Of a stretch of 64,000 nt of DNA, positions 9,932-20,900 are shown in pieces (position 1 is the first letter of the stretch; every line of letters begins with the position of its first letter). This DNA comes from an uncultured Rikenellaceae bacterium (GTDB taxonomy: Bacteria > Bacteroidota > Bacteroidia > Bacteroidales > Rikenellaceae). Both the position numbers and the translations under genes were made by a program. The stretch spans positions 1 to 64,000 of the forward strand of contig CAMQVY010000001.1 in assembly GCA_947038405.1 (NCBI GenBank). Reading direction: 5' to 3'. The notes under the pieces were generated by a model. The model saw only the letters and a list, made by a program, of their open reading frames with translations. It searched no databases and had not been told where the DNA came from.

Positions 9932-11170
9932 ATGATAGATTATAAAATTAAGACTCTTGGCAACGGACTAACTGTTGTAGTTCACCAAGAGAAGAGCTCC
10001 CAAATGGCAGCAGTTAATATGCTATACAGAGTAGGTGCACGTAACGAGAATCCTGAACATACAGGGTTTGCTCATCTATTTGAGCATCTGATGTTCAAAG
10101 GGACAGCACAAATACCCAACTTCGACACACCAGTTCAGATGGCAAGTGGAGAGAACAATGCCTTCACAAATAACGACTATACTGACTACTATATAACACT
10201 ACCAAAGGAGAATATCGAGACTGCTCTATGGTTAGAATCAGACCGTATGACTGGACTAAACATCACTCCAGAGGGTCTAGAGATGGAGAAACGTGTGGTA
10301 ATCGAGGAGTATAACCAACGATATATAAACCAACCATACGGGGAACAATGGTTATGCCTTAGAGATATGGCATACAAAGTACACCCATACAGGTGGGCGA
10401 CTATTGGGCTCTCGACAGATCACATATCAAATGCAACGATGGATCAAGTGGATGAGTTCTATAAAAAGTTTTACACCCCAAACAATGCGATCTTGTCGAT
10501 TGCTGCTGCATATGAACCAGAGTATATGTTTGAATTAGCAGAGAAATGGTTTGGAGATATTCCTTCAATGGAGAGTGAAAAACAAAATATCCCTGAAGAG
10601 CCAGAGCAAACAGAGTCAAGGCGCATGGAGTTAACGCAAAAAGTTCCTGCAAACTCAGTTACCATTGCATTTAAAATGGCAGGTAGGGATTCAATCAACT
10701 ACTACGTTAGTGATATGATAAGTGATCTATTATCTAGTGGTAGTTCTGCAAGATTATATCAGAGTTTAGTTAAAGAGCAGAAGGTATTATCCGCAGTCAA
10801 TGCCTATATAACTGGTGATGTTGATCCAGGACTATTTGTTGTTACAGGTCAAGTCAACCCAGGCTTCACAATTGAAGAGGCGGAGCAAGCTTTATGGAGA
10901 GAGATCACAAGACTACAAACAGAGGAGGTTGGAGAGTACGAGTTAGAGAAAGTTAAAAATAAATTTGAAGCCAATGTAATTTTCGGCGAATTGAATGTAA
11001 TGAATAAAGCTATGAATCTGGGATTCTATACTATGCTTAACGATCTACCTTTAATAAATAAAGAGGTTGACATCTACCGCTCTATAACTAAGGAGCAAAT
11101 TACACTCTGCGCACAAGATCTATTCCGCAAAGAGATAAGCTCTACACTTATATATAATATAGAGAAATAA
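9932..11170 (+). CDS. M16 family zinc metalloprotease, catalytic member
   Basis: This 412-residue pitrilysin-family protease has the inverted zinc motif HLFEH (His48, Glu51, His52) and the third ligand Glu in VVIEEY near residues 125-126, with the usual spacing of about 75 residues. The N-terminal M16 domain is followed by an M16_C domain (from about 165, DEFYKKFYTPNNAILSI). No signal peptide is visible, so the protein looks cytoplasmic. It lies 27 bases upstream of a non-catalytic M16 partner. Together they match the known two-subunit arrangement of bacterial M16B proteases, where one chain supplies zinc and the other supplies an Arg/Tyr substrate-binding pair. Confidence 0.93.
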   Translation: MIDYKIKTLGNGLTVVVHQEKSSQMAAVNMLYRVGARNENPEHTGFAHLFEHLMFKGTAQIPNFDTPVQMASGENNAFTNNDYTDYYITLPKENIETALWLESDRMTGLNITPEGLEMEKRVVIEEYNQRYINQPYGEQWLCLRDMAYKVHPYRWATIGLSTDHISNATMDQVDEFYKKFYTPNNAILSIAAAYEPEYMFELAEKWFGDIPSMESEKQNIPEEPEQTESRRMELTQKVPANSVTIAFKMAGRDSINYYVSDMISDLLSSGSSARLYQSLVKEQKVLSAVNAYITGDVDPGLFVVTGQVNPGFTIEEAEQALWREITRLQTEEVGEYELEKVKNKFEANVIFGELNVMNKAMNLGFYTMLNDLPLINKEVDIYRSITKEQITLCAQDLFRKEISSTLIYNIEK

Positions 11171-11197
11171 TCCACGTACCACTTACTTTAGAGTCGC

Positions 11198-12472
11198 ATG
11201 ATAAAGCAACAACCAAAAATAACAGCACCAAGAGAGATAAATGTAAACTGTGCGGATACATTGACTGCACAAAATGGTGTAAAGCTCCACAAGATAGATT
11301 GTACCGAAGATGAAGTCATGCGAATGAGTTTTGTGTTCAAAGCTGGCACAAGAATGCAGACAAAAGCGTTCACGGCATCTACAACAGCAAACTTACTTAG
11401 TGAGGGAACTAAAGATTTCACAGCACATGAGCTTGCTGAGAAGTTAGATTTCTACGGTTCATACTTTGATGTATCACTAGATAGAGACTATGTTGTAATT
11501 ACATTTTGCTCTCTAACAAAATTTTTCTCACAAACTTTAGAAGTTGCACGACAAATGTTGCTCTACCCTACTTTCCCACAAGGCGAGCTTGAGACATATT
11601 GTAGCAAGCGTCAACAAAGGTTACTTGTAGAGCAGAGTAAAACTTCTTTTCAAGCTAGAACACTATTTTCGGAGGCACTATTTGGAAAAGAACATCCATA
11701 TGGAATCTCTTTCGATGCTTCTGAATATTTAAATATAACTAGAGATGATATCACAACAATATATGATACATTATATATCGCTGAAAATTGTTTTGCCGTA
11801 TGCAGTGGAAACATTTCAGACGAGATAGAGTCCAATATTCTAAACCTATGTGGAGATATTCCGAATGGTAAGACAAAAGTACATATCGAGTTCCCTACTC
11901 CACATACGACACCTACTGTTTTTAAGCAGCATGATGGTGCGGTACAATCTGCGATACGCATCGGCACTCTACTATTTCCACGTTCACACCCCGATTTTAT
12001 CGCAATGCAGATGTTGTCAACTATACTAGGTGGATATTTTGGTTCACGTCTAGTTCATAATCTTCGCGAAGAGCGTGGATACACCTACGGTATTTTCTCA
12101 GGAGTCGTTAATCTTGACTATGATGGATACCTTGCGATTGCAACCGAGGTTAGTTCTGAATCTACAAAAGATGCTATCACACAAATCTACCATGAGATGA
12201 ATCGCCTTATTGTTGAGAAAGTTTCAGAAGAGGAGCTTGAGATGGTAAAAAACATCTTAGTCGGTGAGGTTATGAGAATACTAGACGCATCATTTGGAAT
12301 TGCAGATGTCACAATAGAGAATATTCAGAATGGTAGTGACAACAACTATTTAAATAAGATGCTAGATGAGGTCTTCACGATCACACCTGAGCGCATACAA
12401 GAAGTTGCAGTAAAACACTTAGATCCGAACAAATTCACAACAACAGTTGTCGGCTCAGTAAATCCATTCTAA
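11198..12472 (+). CDS. M16 family non-catalytic partner subunit
   Basis: This 424-residue M16 protein lacks the HxxEH zinc motif: the equivalent N-terminal region reads TASTTANLLSEGT. It keeps the R/Y signature in the C-terminal domain, LREERGYTYGIFSG, which in characterised heterodimeric M16B enzymes contacts the substrate carboxylate opposite the zinc site. It directly follows the zinc-binding member and is surely co-transcribed. The expected product is a heterodimeric cytoplasmic peptidase. The pairing is family knowledge; the substrate is unknown. Confidence 0.9.
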   Translation: MIKQQPKITAPREINVNCADTLTAQNGVKLHKIDCTEDEVMRMSFVFKAGTRMQTKAFTASTTANLLSEGTKDFTAHELAEKLDFYGSYFDVSLDRDYVVITFCSLTKFFSQTLEVARQMLLYPTFPQGELETYCSKRQQRLLVEQSKTSFQARTLFSEALFGKEHPYGISFDASEYLNITRDDITTIYDTLYIAENCFAVCSGNISDEIESNILNLCGDIPNGKTKVHIEFPTPHTTPTVFKQHDGAVQSAIRIGTLLFPRSHPDFIAMQMLSTILGGYFGSRLVHNLREERGYTYGIFSGVVNLDYDGYLAIATEVSSESTKDAITQIYHEMNRLIVEKVSEEELEMVKNILVGEVMRILDASFGIADVTIENIQNGSDNNYLNKMLDEVFTITPERIQEVAVKHLDPNKFTTTVVGSVNPF

Positions 12473-12513
12473 AAAAGTTCAGTACGATCAGGTCAGTTTA
12501 ATTAAACTCAGAT

Positions 12514-12867
12514 ATGAATATCGAAGATGTAAGAGAGTACTGTCTCTCAAAAAAATATAGTTTAGAGACTACACCCTTTGACGAAGATACAATTGTATAT
12601 AAGGTTGGCACATCAGATCTCTATAAAATGTTTTCTCTTATCTCTCTATCTCGTAATAATTATTTGATTTTAAAGTGTGATCCAGAGCGAGCAATTGAGC
12701 TAAGAGATAAACACTCTGAAATTGAGGGGGCATTTCATATGAATAAACGCCATTGGAATGGAGTCTTTATAGATGGTGGTTTATCGGATAAGTTTATCTG
12801 CTCCATGATTGATGACTCATATAACCTTGTTTGCGCAACATTTCCTAAGCGCATAAAATTAGATTAA
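12514..12867 (+). CDS. MmcQ/YjbR family protein
   Basis: This small 117-residue protein matches the MmcQ/YjbR (CyaY-like fold) family. Characteristic features are the N-terminal VREYCLSKKY, the central VYKVGTSDLYKMFSLI, a middle strand with LKCDPERAIELRD, and the conserved HMNKRHWNGVFIDG followed by LSDKFICSMIDDSYNLV near the C-terminus. These proteins are annotated as putative DNA-binding, but their biochemical role is not established. It follows the M16 pair by 41 bases and may share their transcript. A strong bidirectional terminator closes it. Confidence 0.9.
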   Translation: MNIEDVREYCLSKKYSLETTPFDEDTIVYKVGTSDLYKMFSLISLSRNNYLILKCDPERAIELRDKHSEIEGAFHMNKRHWNGVFIDGGLSDKFICSMIDDSYNLVCATFPKRIKLD

Positions 12868-12905
12868 AAAAAAGTCCCTTGGCTAATTACCAAGGGACTT
12901 TTTTT
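12868..12905. terminator. Bidirectional terminator
   Basis: AAGTCCCTTGG pairs perfectly with CCAAGGGACTT around a 7-base loop. It is flanked by an A-run and a T-run, so it can serve both the YjbR gene (plus) and the convergent serine hydrolase (minus). Confidence 0.9.
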
Positions 12906-12908
12906 ACT

Positions 12909-14555
12909 TTATAACTCCCGTTGCATTTCAAAATCCATTCCTCCCTGTTTTAGAATCATTACTCCCTTCTCTGGATTAAAGACTAAAACAATATTTACAG
13001 CAGCAAATTCAAAAGTATGTTCATCAGTTGGAACAAGATCAAACGATGGCTGACCACTTCCCTGCGCCACTAAAACATTACCTTTTTTTGTTACCGTAAT
13101 TTTAATTGGTAATTTACTTGTTGCATATACCCCCAAATACTTCTCTAACTCCTCTTCAGAAATCTGCATAGGTCTCTTTAAAATTTCAGCAGCATACTTC
13201 TCACTATCTATATTCAGATATTCATGTGTTAATCCCATTGTTTTTGAGGTTATTACCCCTTTACTGACATTAAAAATTAGCTCATTTTTCATACCTAAAT
13301 AACTATATTCAAAGGTGTCTTTGGCTATTGAAGTAAATCTATAAGATAATCCACTACTTCCCTTGGTTAGTACCAGAATACTCTTTTGATTACTGATCGT
13401 TATTGTATCATCTGCTGACAAACACCTATAAACACCTCTATATTTCGCCACATCCTCTTCAGAAAGAGTTACAGACTTAAACTCAGGTATATCAAAAGGT
13501 ATATCATAGATAGCACTATACAATACTTTCATAATTTCATTATATTGATAATTCATTCCGTTTGAGGTTATGGTTATAGCTGTTTCATCTGCAGGATAGT
13601 ATACCGAAATAGAAACATATCCATTTATACCTCCAGTGTGTCCATAGCAAACTCTCTTTCCATTAGGCATATACAACAACTTAGACATATCCAACAACCC
13701 CATACCCAAAGGTAACCTTGAGCTCTTGTCAATTATTGTCATATCATCCAAACTCTCTTCTGAAATTAACTCCCCACTAAACAGAGCGCTATAAAATATA
13801 TTAAGATCAGTAGGCGTTGAAACAATACCACCTGCACCCAATATTGCAGAAGGGTGTGTCTCTATCTCAACATCCCATCTATCTCCTGCATACATATATG
13901 AGTAACACCCCTCTTGCTCTTCAGGCATTAATGTATTTTTAAGACCTAAAGGTTTTACAATATTAGCATCTAATATCTCTACAAATTTTTTCTCATAAAC
14001 ATCTTCTAGAATATAGGTCAATAATACGTAGTTTGAGTTACTATACGATGATACACTATCAGTAGCAATTATAACATTTTTCTTATATCGTCCAAGAATT
14101 GTATCGACCATTACATTACGTGACTTATACTCCGCAAGTTTTGTCATATTACTTACGTCAAAATATTCCGGAATCCCACTACGGTGACGCAACATATGTT
14201 CTATTGTTATCTTATTACTGTTTGGAATTGATGGAAAATAGTTATCCAGCGTCGTATTCAGAGTCAATAAACCCTTTTCAAGTGCCTGCATAACTAATAC
14301 AGCCGTAAAGCTCTTCGATATAGATCCGATTTTATACCTTGAATCGATTGTCGCTTTCTCATCAGCCTCTACATTACTGTAACCAATGACATTTGAATAT
14401 ATTACTGTATCTCTTCTTGAAATAGATACACTCCCCATAAATTTATTATCATCATCAAGTACTTTGAAGTATTGATCTAATTTAGGATACTTACTCTGTG
14501 CAGAGCAAGAAGTAGCAATTATCATAATTGCTATAAAAAATAAAACACCTTTCAT
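12909..14555 (-). CDS. Serine hydrolase, beta-lactamase/AmpC-like, exported
   Basis: This 548-residue protein has a secretion signal with a cysteine at residue 17 (IIATSCSAQ), so it is either a lipoprotein or cleaved after SAQ. The class C beta-lactamase/PBP-like domain (about 25-350) shows the three active-site motifs: SISK (Ser78, Lys81), YSN (Tyr171, Asn173) and GHTGG replacing KTG. After it come two similar C-terminal modules, each opening with a Y-x-GVY pattern (KYRGVY near 368 and KYLGVY near 470) and resembling DUF3471/lipocalin-like folds. It is probably a periplasmic esterase or peptidase; beta-lactam hydrolysis cannot be inferred from these motifs alone. Confidence 0.87.
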   Translation of the reverse strand: MKGVLFFIAIMIIATSCSAQSKYPKLDQYFKVLDDDNKFMGSVSISRRDTVIYSNVIGYSNVEADEKATIDSRYKIGSISKSFTAVLVMQALEKGLLTLNTTLDNYFPSIPNSNKITIEHMLRHRSGIPEYFDVSNMTKLAEYKSRNVMVDTILGRYKKNVIIATDSVSSYSNSNYVLLTYILEDVYEKKFVEILDANIVKPLGLKNTLMPEEQEGCYSYMYAGDRWDVEIETHPSAILGAGGIVSTPTDLNIFYSALFSGELISEESLDDMTIIDKSSRLPLGMGLLDMSKLLYMPNGKRVCYGHTGGINGYVSISVYYPADETAITITSNGMNYQYNEIMKVLYSAIYDIPFDIPEFKSVTLSEEDVAKYRGVYRCLSADDTITISNQKSILVLTKGSSGLSYRFTSIAKDTFEYSYLGMKNELIFNVSKGVITSKTMGLTHEYLNIDSEKYAAEILKRPMQISEEELEKYLGVYATSKLPIKITVTKKGNVLVAQGSGQPSFDLVPTDEHTFEFAAVNIVLVFNPEKGVMILKQGGMDFEMQREL

Positions 14556-14625
14556 AAATATCTATTTTAGGTTAATATTCCCTCAATATACAATATTTAT
14601 TTAAAAGACCAATTTAATTCTATGA

Positions 14626-14665
14626 AACCGCCCTACACAGGTAGTTGTGCGTGTTCGCACTGAAC
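14626..14665 (-). repeat. GC-rich double-hairpin intergenic repeat, copy 2 (divergent)
   Basis: On the minus strand it reads GTTCAGTGCGAACACGCAC and ends in GTAGGGCGGTT. The first hairpin GTGCG-loop-CGCAC is intact; the second is degenerate. It lies head-to-head with copy 3: TCGCACTGAAC (14655-14665) is the exact complement of GTTCAGTGCGA (14696-14706). Confidence 0.7.
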
Positions 14666-14695
14666 TTTAATTATAGTCTGTAAAACTATTTATTT

Positions 14696-14736
14696 GTTCA
14701 GTGCGACCACGCACCACCGCCCGCGCAGGGCAGTTC
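14696..14736 (+). repeat. GC-rich double-hairpin intergenic repeat, copy 3
   Basis: The copy has hairpin GTGCG-ACCA-CGCAC (14701-14714), hairpin GCCC-GCGCA-GGGC (14719-14731), then AGTTC. Compared with copies at 27.9 kb, the outer base pair of the first stem is swapped from C-G to G-C, keeping the stem paired. Confidence 0.75.
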
Positions 14737-14744
14737 TAATAAAC

Positions 14745-14777
14745 AAAAAAAGCCCTCCAAAAAATTGGAGGACTTTT
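14745..14777 (-). terminator. Intrinsic terminator of pckA
   Basis: CCTCCAA and TTGGAGG pair around a 4-base loop. In the minus direction the stem is followed by GCTTTTTTTG, a strong T-run. Confidence 0.85.
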
Positions 14778-14800
14778 CTATTATGAAACAGGTTTCAAAA

Positions 14801-16393
14801 TTACAATTGAGGACCTGCAGAAATAAGAGCTTTAGCAGCATCGTTATCACAGTATTGCTCAAAGTTTTTGATATACTTAGCAGCAAGACTTTTCGCTTTA
14901 GTTTCCCACTCAGCAACGTCAGAGTAAGTCTCACGTGGATCAAGGATACCCTCAGATACATTGTTAAGAGCTACAGGAACAGTTAAGTTAAGAATAGGAA
15001 GAGTTCTTTGCTCAGCACTGTTGATAGAACCGTCAATGATAGCGTCAATGATTGCACGAGTATCTTTGATAGAAATACGCTTACCAGTACCATTCCAACC
15101 AGTGTTTACTAAGTATGCAGTAGCACCATTCTCATTCATTTTCTTAACAAGAGTAGAAGCATACATAGTTGGGTGTAGAGTCAAGAACGCCTCACCAAAT
15201 GCAGGAGAGAATGATGGAACTGGCTCAGTAATACCACGCTCAGTACCAGCTAACTTCGATGTGTAACCACAAAGGAAGTGATATTGTGCTTGAGCATCAT
15301 CAAGAACTGAAACTGGAGGTAATACTCCAAACGCGTCAGCAGAAAGATAAATAATCTTGCTAGCGTGTCCAGCCTTAGAAGGAAGAACGATTTTACTTAT
15401 GTGGAAGATAGGGTAAGAAACACGAGTGTTCTCAGTTTTCGAACCATCAGCGAAATCGATTGTACCGTCAGCATTAACAGTAACGTTCTCAAGAAGAGCG
15501 TCACGCTTGATTGCTTTCCAGATATCAGGCTCATTCGCTTGAGAAAGGTTGATAGTCTTAGCATAGCAACCACCTTCGTAGTTAAATACACCGTGATCAT
15601 CCCAACCGTGCTCGTCATCACCAATAAGGAAACGCTTAGGGTCAGCAGAAAGAGTTGTTTTACCAGTACCAGAAAGACCAAAGAATACAGCAACATCACC
15701 TTCAGGTCCTACGTTAGCAGAACAATGCATAGAAGCCATACCTTTCAAAGGAAGGTAGTAGTTCATCATAGCGAACATACCTTTTTTCATCTCACCACCG
15801 TACCAAGTACCACCGATGATTTGAACTTTTTCAGTAAGGTTGAAAAGAACAAACACTTCTGAATTAAGACCTTGCTCTTTCCAGTTAGGGTTTGTAGTTT
15901 TAGATCCGTTGAAAACAACGAAATCAGGCTCACCATAGTTCTCTAACTCATGGTCAGAAGGACGGATGAACATATTTTTCACGAAGTGAGCTTGCCAAGC
16001 AACCTCTACGATGAAACGTACTTTCATACGAGTATCTTCGTTAGTTCCACAGAAAGTATCTACTACATAAAGTTTCTTTGCAGTAGAAAGTTGCTTAATA
16101 ACAAGACCTTTAAGGTCAGTCCAGATCTCAGTTGAAACTGGTTTGTTAATAGTACCGTCCCACCAGATAGTGTTCTCAGAAGTTGCATCTTTAACGATGT
16201 AACGATCTTTAGGAGAACGACCAGTGAAAACACCTGTATCAACTGCAACAGCACCTGTAACAGTTTCAACACCTTTCTCATAACCACTAAGGTTTGAGTC
16301 AGTCTCAGCTACGAATAGCTCTTGGTAAGATGGGTTGCAAACAACTTCAACATCTCCGCAAATACCATATTTGCTTAAATCTACTTTTGACAT
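14801..16393 (-). CDS. pckA: Phosphoenolpyruvate carboxykinase (ATP)
   Basis: This 530-residue enzyme interconverts oxaloacetate and PEP with ATP/ADP. In fermenting Bacteroidales it commonly runs in the PEP-carboxylating direction toward succinate. Visible motifs are the phosphate-binding P-loop [11 protein letters not shown] near residue 245, the following [13 protein letters not shown] with metal-binding Asp, and the substrate-binding TGRSPKDRY near residue 58. Length is typical of the ATP-dependent family. It is monocistronic, with a textbook Bacteroidota promoter (TTTG, 19 bases, TATATTTG) at 16440-16470 and a strong terminator, so it is probably well expressed. Confidence 0.97.
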   Translation of the reverse strand: MSKVDLSKYGICGDVEVVCNPSYQELFVAETDSNLSGYEKGVETVTGAVAVDTGVFTGRSPKDRYIVKDATSENTIWWDGTINKPVSTEIWTDLKGLVIKQLSTAKKLYVVDTFCGTNEDTRMKVRFIVEVAWQAHFVKNMFIRPSDHELENYGEPDFVVFNGSKTTNPNWKEQGLNSEVFVLFNLTEKVQIIGGTWYGGEMKKGMFAMMNYYLPLKGMASMHCSANVGPEGDVAVFFGLSGTGKTTLSADPKRFLIGDDEHGWDDHGVFNYEGGCYAKTINLSQANEPDIWKAIKRDALLENVTVNADGTIDFADGSKTENTRVSYPIFHISKIVLPSKAGHASKIIYLSADAFGVLPPVSVLDDAQAQYHFLCGYTSKLAGTERGITEPVPSFSPAFGEAFLTLHPTMYASTLVKKMNENGATAYLVNTGWNGTGKRISIKDTRAIIDAIIDGSINSAEQRTLPILNLTVPVALNNVSEGILDPRETYSDVAEWETKAKSLAAKYIKNFEQYCDNDAAKALISAGPQL

Positions 16394-16439
16394 AATGTTT
16401 TTTATTTAAAATTAATACCTCTACCTAGTTTATTGTTTA

Positions 16440-16470
16440 CAAATATAGTAAAACTTTTAATTGTTACAAA
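16440..16470 (-). promoter_or_regulatory. pckA promoter (Bacteroidota type)
   Basis: On the minus strand TTTG (-33) is followed after exactly 19 bases by TATATTTG (-7). The -7 box is 47 bases before the pckA start codon. This is one of the cleanest promoters in the window. Confidence 0.75.
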
Positions 16471-16675
16471 AATAACAGTAAAATTTTAAGTTTTCTTAAC
16501 ATTGTAGTTAATTACTTAGTATGCAATTTATTAAGAAACGGTTTAAATTCAATTTATTATGTTTTATTAAACCAATTGAAAAAAATAATATTTTACATAG
16601 AGTTTAATATAAAAAATCGTAAATTGCGTATAATTCACTATTGAAACCCCATTTAAACACTATATAATATATTTT

Positions 16676-17797
16676 ATGGCAGGTATATACATTCACACTC
16701 CATTCTGTACTCAGATGTGCTACTACTGTGATTTTTTCAGTTCAGCATCTATCACCCAAAAGAGAGAAATTTTAAGCGCAATTATAGACGAACTAGAGAT
16801 ACGACAAGATTATTTAGAGGACAGATCCATAGATACTATATATATAGGAGGAGGCACTCCATCCGTATTCTGTGTAGATGAACTACAAAGTATAATAAAT
16901 AAGGTACAATCTTTGTGGGATACCACCTCAGTTAAAGAGATAACAATGGAGGCTAATCCAGATGATCTAACCCAAGAGTACCTTCTAAAGCTAAAAGATA
17001 GCTCTATAAATAGATTAAGTATCGGGATTCAATCTTTTGAAGACAAGTTACTCAAATTTATGAATAGACGCCACAATGCAATAGAGGCTATTAATGTAGT
17101 TAAAAATGCACAGCGTATTGGTTTTGACAATATCACTATCGATTTAATGTACGGCATACATGGACTCAGTAATCAAATGTGGATAGATACAATCAAACAA
17201 GCATTAGATTTAGGTGTACAACACATTTCAGCATACCATCTAACAATTGAACCTAAAACTGTTTTTGGAATTAGGGAGAAGAGAGGTGAATTAACACCTG
17301 TAGATGAGAGTGTAGGCGCAGAACAATATGACATACTACATAATATGCTAGAGTCTGCGGGCTTTGAACACTATGAGGTCTCCAACTTCGCAAAGAGCGG
17401 CTTTAGAGCCAAACATAATAGTTCATACTGGAGAGGCGATAAATATCTGGGAGTTGGTCCATCAGCCCACTCCTTTAATGGAGAGAGTCGAGATTGGAAC
17501 ATCTCCTCTTTAAATGGATATTTAAAAGGATATAAAGATGGAAGCTCTTTAGAGCAAGAGGTTTTAACAGATAGAGATATACAGAACGAATACATAATGA
17601 CAAGATTTAGGACAAAAGAGGGTATATCTCTAAAAGATTTTGAAACTAAATTTGGACATGACAATTTTAATATAATAAAAATAGTTGCAGATAAAGAGAT
17701 TGCAAATGGAAGGTTAATCGAAAATAATGGTTTTTACAAAATTCCTCCAGTAAAATTTCTTGTAAGTGATGCAGTGATATGTAATTTTTTTGTGTAA
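16676..17797 (+). CDS. hemW: Radical SAM heme chaperone HemW
   Basis: This 373-residue radical SAM protein has the 4Fe-4S/SAM motif at its N-terminus (Cys11-xxx-Cys15-xx-Cys18, then DF), the GGGTPS motif near residue 62, and later SIGIQSFEDKLLKFMNRRH and GVGPSAHSF, diagnostic of the HemN/HemW group. It lacks the N-terminal extension and fourth Cys of true coproporphyrinogen oxidase HemN (motif CxxxCxxCDF, not CxFCxC), so HemW, a heme-trafficking protein, is the better call. It sits alone between divergent pckA and the glycogen fusion gene. Confidence 0.9.
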   Translation: MAGIYIHTPFCTQMCYYCDFFSSASITQKREILSAIIDELEIRQDYLEDRSIDTIYIGGGTPSVFCVDELQSIINKVQSLWDTTSVKEITMEANPDDLTQEYLLKLKDSSINRLSIGIQSFEDKLLKFMNRRHNAIEAINVVKNAQRIGFDNITIDLMYGIHGLSNQMWIDTIKQALDLGVQHISAYHLTIEPKTVFGIREKRGELTPVDESVGAEQYDILHNMLESAGFEHYEVSNFAKSGFRAKHNSSYWRGDKYLGVGPSAHSFNGESRDWNISSLNGYLKGYKDGSSLEQEVLTDRDIQNEYIMTRFRTKEGISLKDFETKFGHDNFNIIKIVADKEIANGRLIENNGFYKIPPVKFLVSDAVICNFFV

Positions 17798-17930
17798 AGG
17801 CAGTATAATCTAACAAAAAAACACTATCTTTATTAAAATTAAAACTAACAAAATATAACATTTTAAAAATTAAAGTAACGATCATAAAATAATTTCATAT
17901 AATATAACACTTATCTAAACTAAATTAACG

Positions 17931-20900
17931 ATGGTAAACATTAAAATTAAAGCACCTCAAACTCTATTTGAAGTGAGTTGGGAGATTTGTAATAAAGTTG
18001 GAGGTATACATACAGTAATAGCAACTAAGGCTAAAAATACGATACAGGAGTATGATAGCAATTATATATTAATAGGTCCAGACATCACAACAGGCTCTGT
18101 TAATAATGAATTTATTGAAGATAGTTCACTACTTCAAGATTGGCGCAAAGAGTTATATTCTCGAGGTATTAGAGTTAAGATCGGACGTTGGCAAATTGAA
18201 GGAGAACCAATCGTTGTTTTGGTAGATTTTAGCTATATGTTTGCAAAAAAGGACGAAACTCTTAAATTTTTATGGGATAATTACAAAGTTGACTCTCTAA
18301 ATGGTCATTGGGACTATATTGAACCTGTATTATTTGGTTACGCAGCAGGACAAGTAATTGAGAGCTACACCAAAATGCACCGCCCTCAAGGTTCCGTTAT
18401 CGCACACTTTCACGAGTGGATGACATCAAGTGGTGGTTTATATTTAAGGAGTGCAGCTCCATCTATCGCAACAGTATTTACAACTCATGCAACAGTACTA
18501 GGTCGCTGTATCGCAGGTAATAGTCTTCCACTATATAGCAATCTACCATCATTTAATCCAGATGAGTGTGCACATCAATTTGGGGTAACATCAAAACACT
18601 CACTAGAGAGAAGTGCCGCAAATAATTCTGATGCTTTTTTAACCGTTAGTGACATCACAGCAAATGAGTGTAAATACCTCTTAGGTCGTGAAGTTAGCAT
18701 GGTAACACCAAATGGTTTTGAAGATAAATTTGTATGGGAAGAGGAACAATTCAATGAAATAAGACAGACGTCAAAAAACTTGATGATTCAAGTTGCAGAG
18801 GCGTGTTTAGATTATAAATTCAAGACCGCTCCACTAATCGTAGGAACAAGTGGTCGATATGAGTTCAAAAACAAAGGTATTGATCTATTCTTAGATGCCC
18901 TAAAATTAATTGCAGAAGAGAATAATAGCGGACGCGAGATACTTGCTTACATCACAGTACCTGCGGGAAATGAGGGAGCAAGAGTGGATCTTCAAGCCCA
19001 TCTTGCAGATAGTTCAAAAGCTATCGACTCAAATGTATATCCTCATACTACTCACTATCTAACAGCTCCAGATTGGGATCCAGTTGTTAACAGTCTGAAT
19101 GGCAGCAAACTACTAGATAAAGACTCAAATGTTAAGATTATTTTTGTTCCTAGCTATTTAAATGGTGACGATGGAATTTTCAACAAACATTACTATGAGT
19201 TATTGGCAGGTATGGATATTACAGTTTTTGCATCATACTATGAGCCATGGGGTTATACTCCACTTGAGAGCGTTGCCTTCTCTGTGCCGACAATCACTAC
19301 AACATTAGCTGGTTTTGGAGCATGGGTGGATCAACATTCAGGCAAACATCGTGGTGTAGAGGTTATCGAGCGTACAGACAGTAATGATGACTACGTTATC
19401 AATAAGATTGCAGAATCAATCCTACTATATAGCAAGATGAAAAATGCAGACTATTTAATGTGTAGAGATAGCGCACTTTTCATCTCAAAAACCGCACTAT
19501 GGGATAGTCTATTCACATATTATAAAGAAGCATATGCGTTAGCAACAACTAATGCTTCTCAGAGAGTTTTAAATAATCGTTCTGAATCAATTAAGGATCA
19601 AGGAGAGCAGATGAATTTTGTTAGACAACAGTTAAGTAGTAACAAGCCAACATGGACAAGATTAATGGCAGAGAAGCATCTTTCAGAGCGACTTCAGCCA
19701 TTAGAGATATTATCAAACAACCTTTGGTGGTCATGGACTCTTGGAGCACATGAGTTATTTAAATCAATTGATTCTGCGTTATGGGTAAGTTGCCATAACA
19801 ACCCAATAGCACTACTTGATTCAGTAAGCTCAAAGAGATTTAAAGAGCTTGAAAATGATTCTAAGTTTTTAGCATTAATGGACTCTGTATATTCAGACTT
19901 TAAGGCTTATATGGCAGAAAAGAGTGAAGCTAAGGGACCAACAGTTGCCTACTTTAGTATGGAGTATGGCTTACATAGCTCTTTAAAAATATACTCAGGA
20001 GGTCTAGGTATCCTAGCAGGAGATTATCTAAAAGAGGCAAGTGATAAAAACGTACCAATGGTTGCTGTTGGGTTACTATACCGTTACGGCTACTTTACTC
20101 AACGACTATCGTCACATGGAGATCAAGAAGCTGGTTATGAAGCTCAAAACTTCTACAAATTACCGATTAGTCCTGTTAGAGATGAGAATGGCAATTGGGC
20201 TACATCTGTAGTCACTCTACCTGGAAGAACTGTTACAGCAAGAGTTTGGAAATGTGAAGTAGGAAGAACGGAATTATACCTACTAGATACCGACCATGAA
20301 CAAAACTTAGATGAAGATAGAACTATCACTCATCACCTATACGGAGGTGATTGGGAGAATAGGATGAAGCAGGAGATAATTCTAGGTATTGGTGGAATTA
20401 GAGCTCTAAACCAAATGAATATTTCACAAGATGTTTACCATTGCAATGAGGGACATGCAGCATTTATTGGACTTGAAAGAGTTAAGAATCTAATAAGTTC
20501 TAATAAACTATCATTCAGCGAAGCACTTGAAGTTGTTCGTTCATCATCACTGTTCACCACACATACTCCAGTTCCAGCAGGTCACGATGCGTTCCCAGAG
20601 TCAATGATGCGCCAGTATATGGCAAAATTCCCAGATAAATTGGGCATTACATGGGAGCAATTTATGAATTTAGGAAAGACTAATCCAAATGACTACAACG
20701 AGAAATTTTCAATGAGTTTCTTAGCTTGTAATCTATCACAAGAAATTAATGGAGTTAGTTGGCTACATGGAGAGGTTAGTAAAGATATTCTTGGCGGAAT
20801 GTGGCCAGGCTATCTTGCAAATGAGCTACATATAAGCTATGTTACAAATGGGGTTCACTTCCCAACATGGACAGCATCAAATATGCGTAAGCTGTATAGC

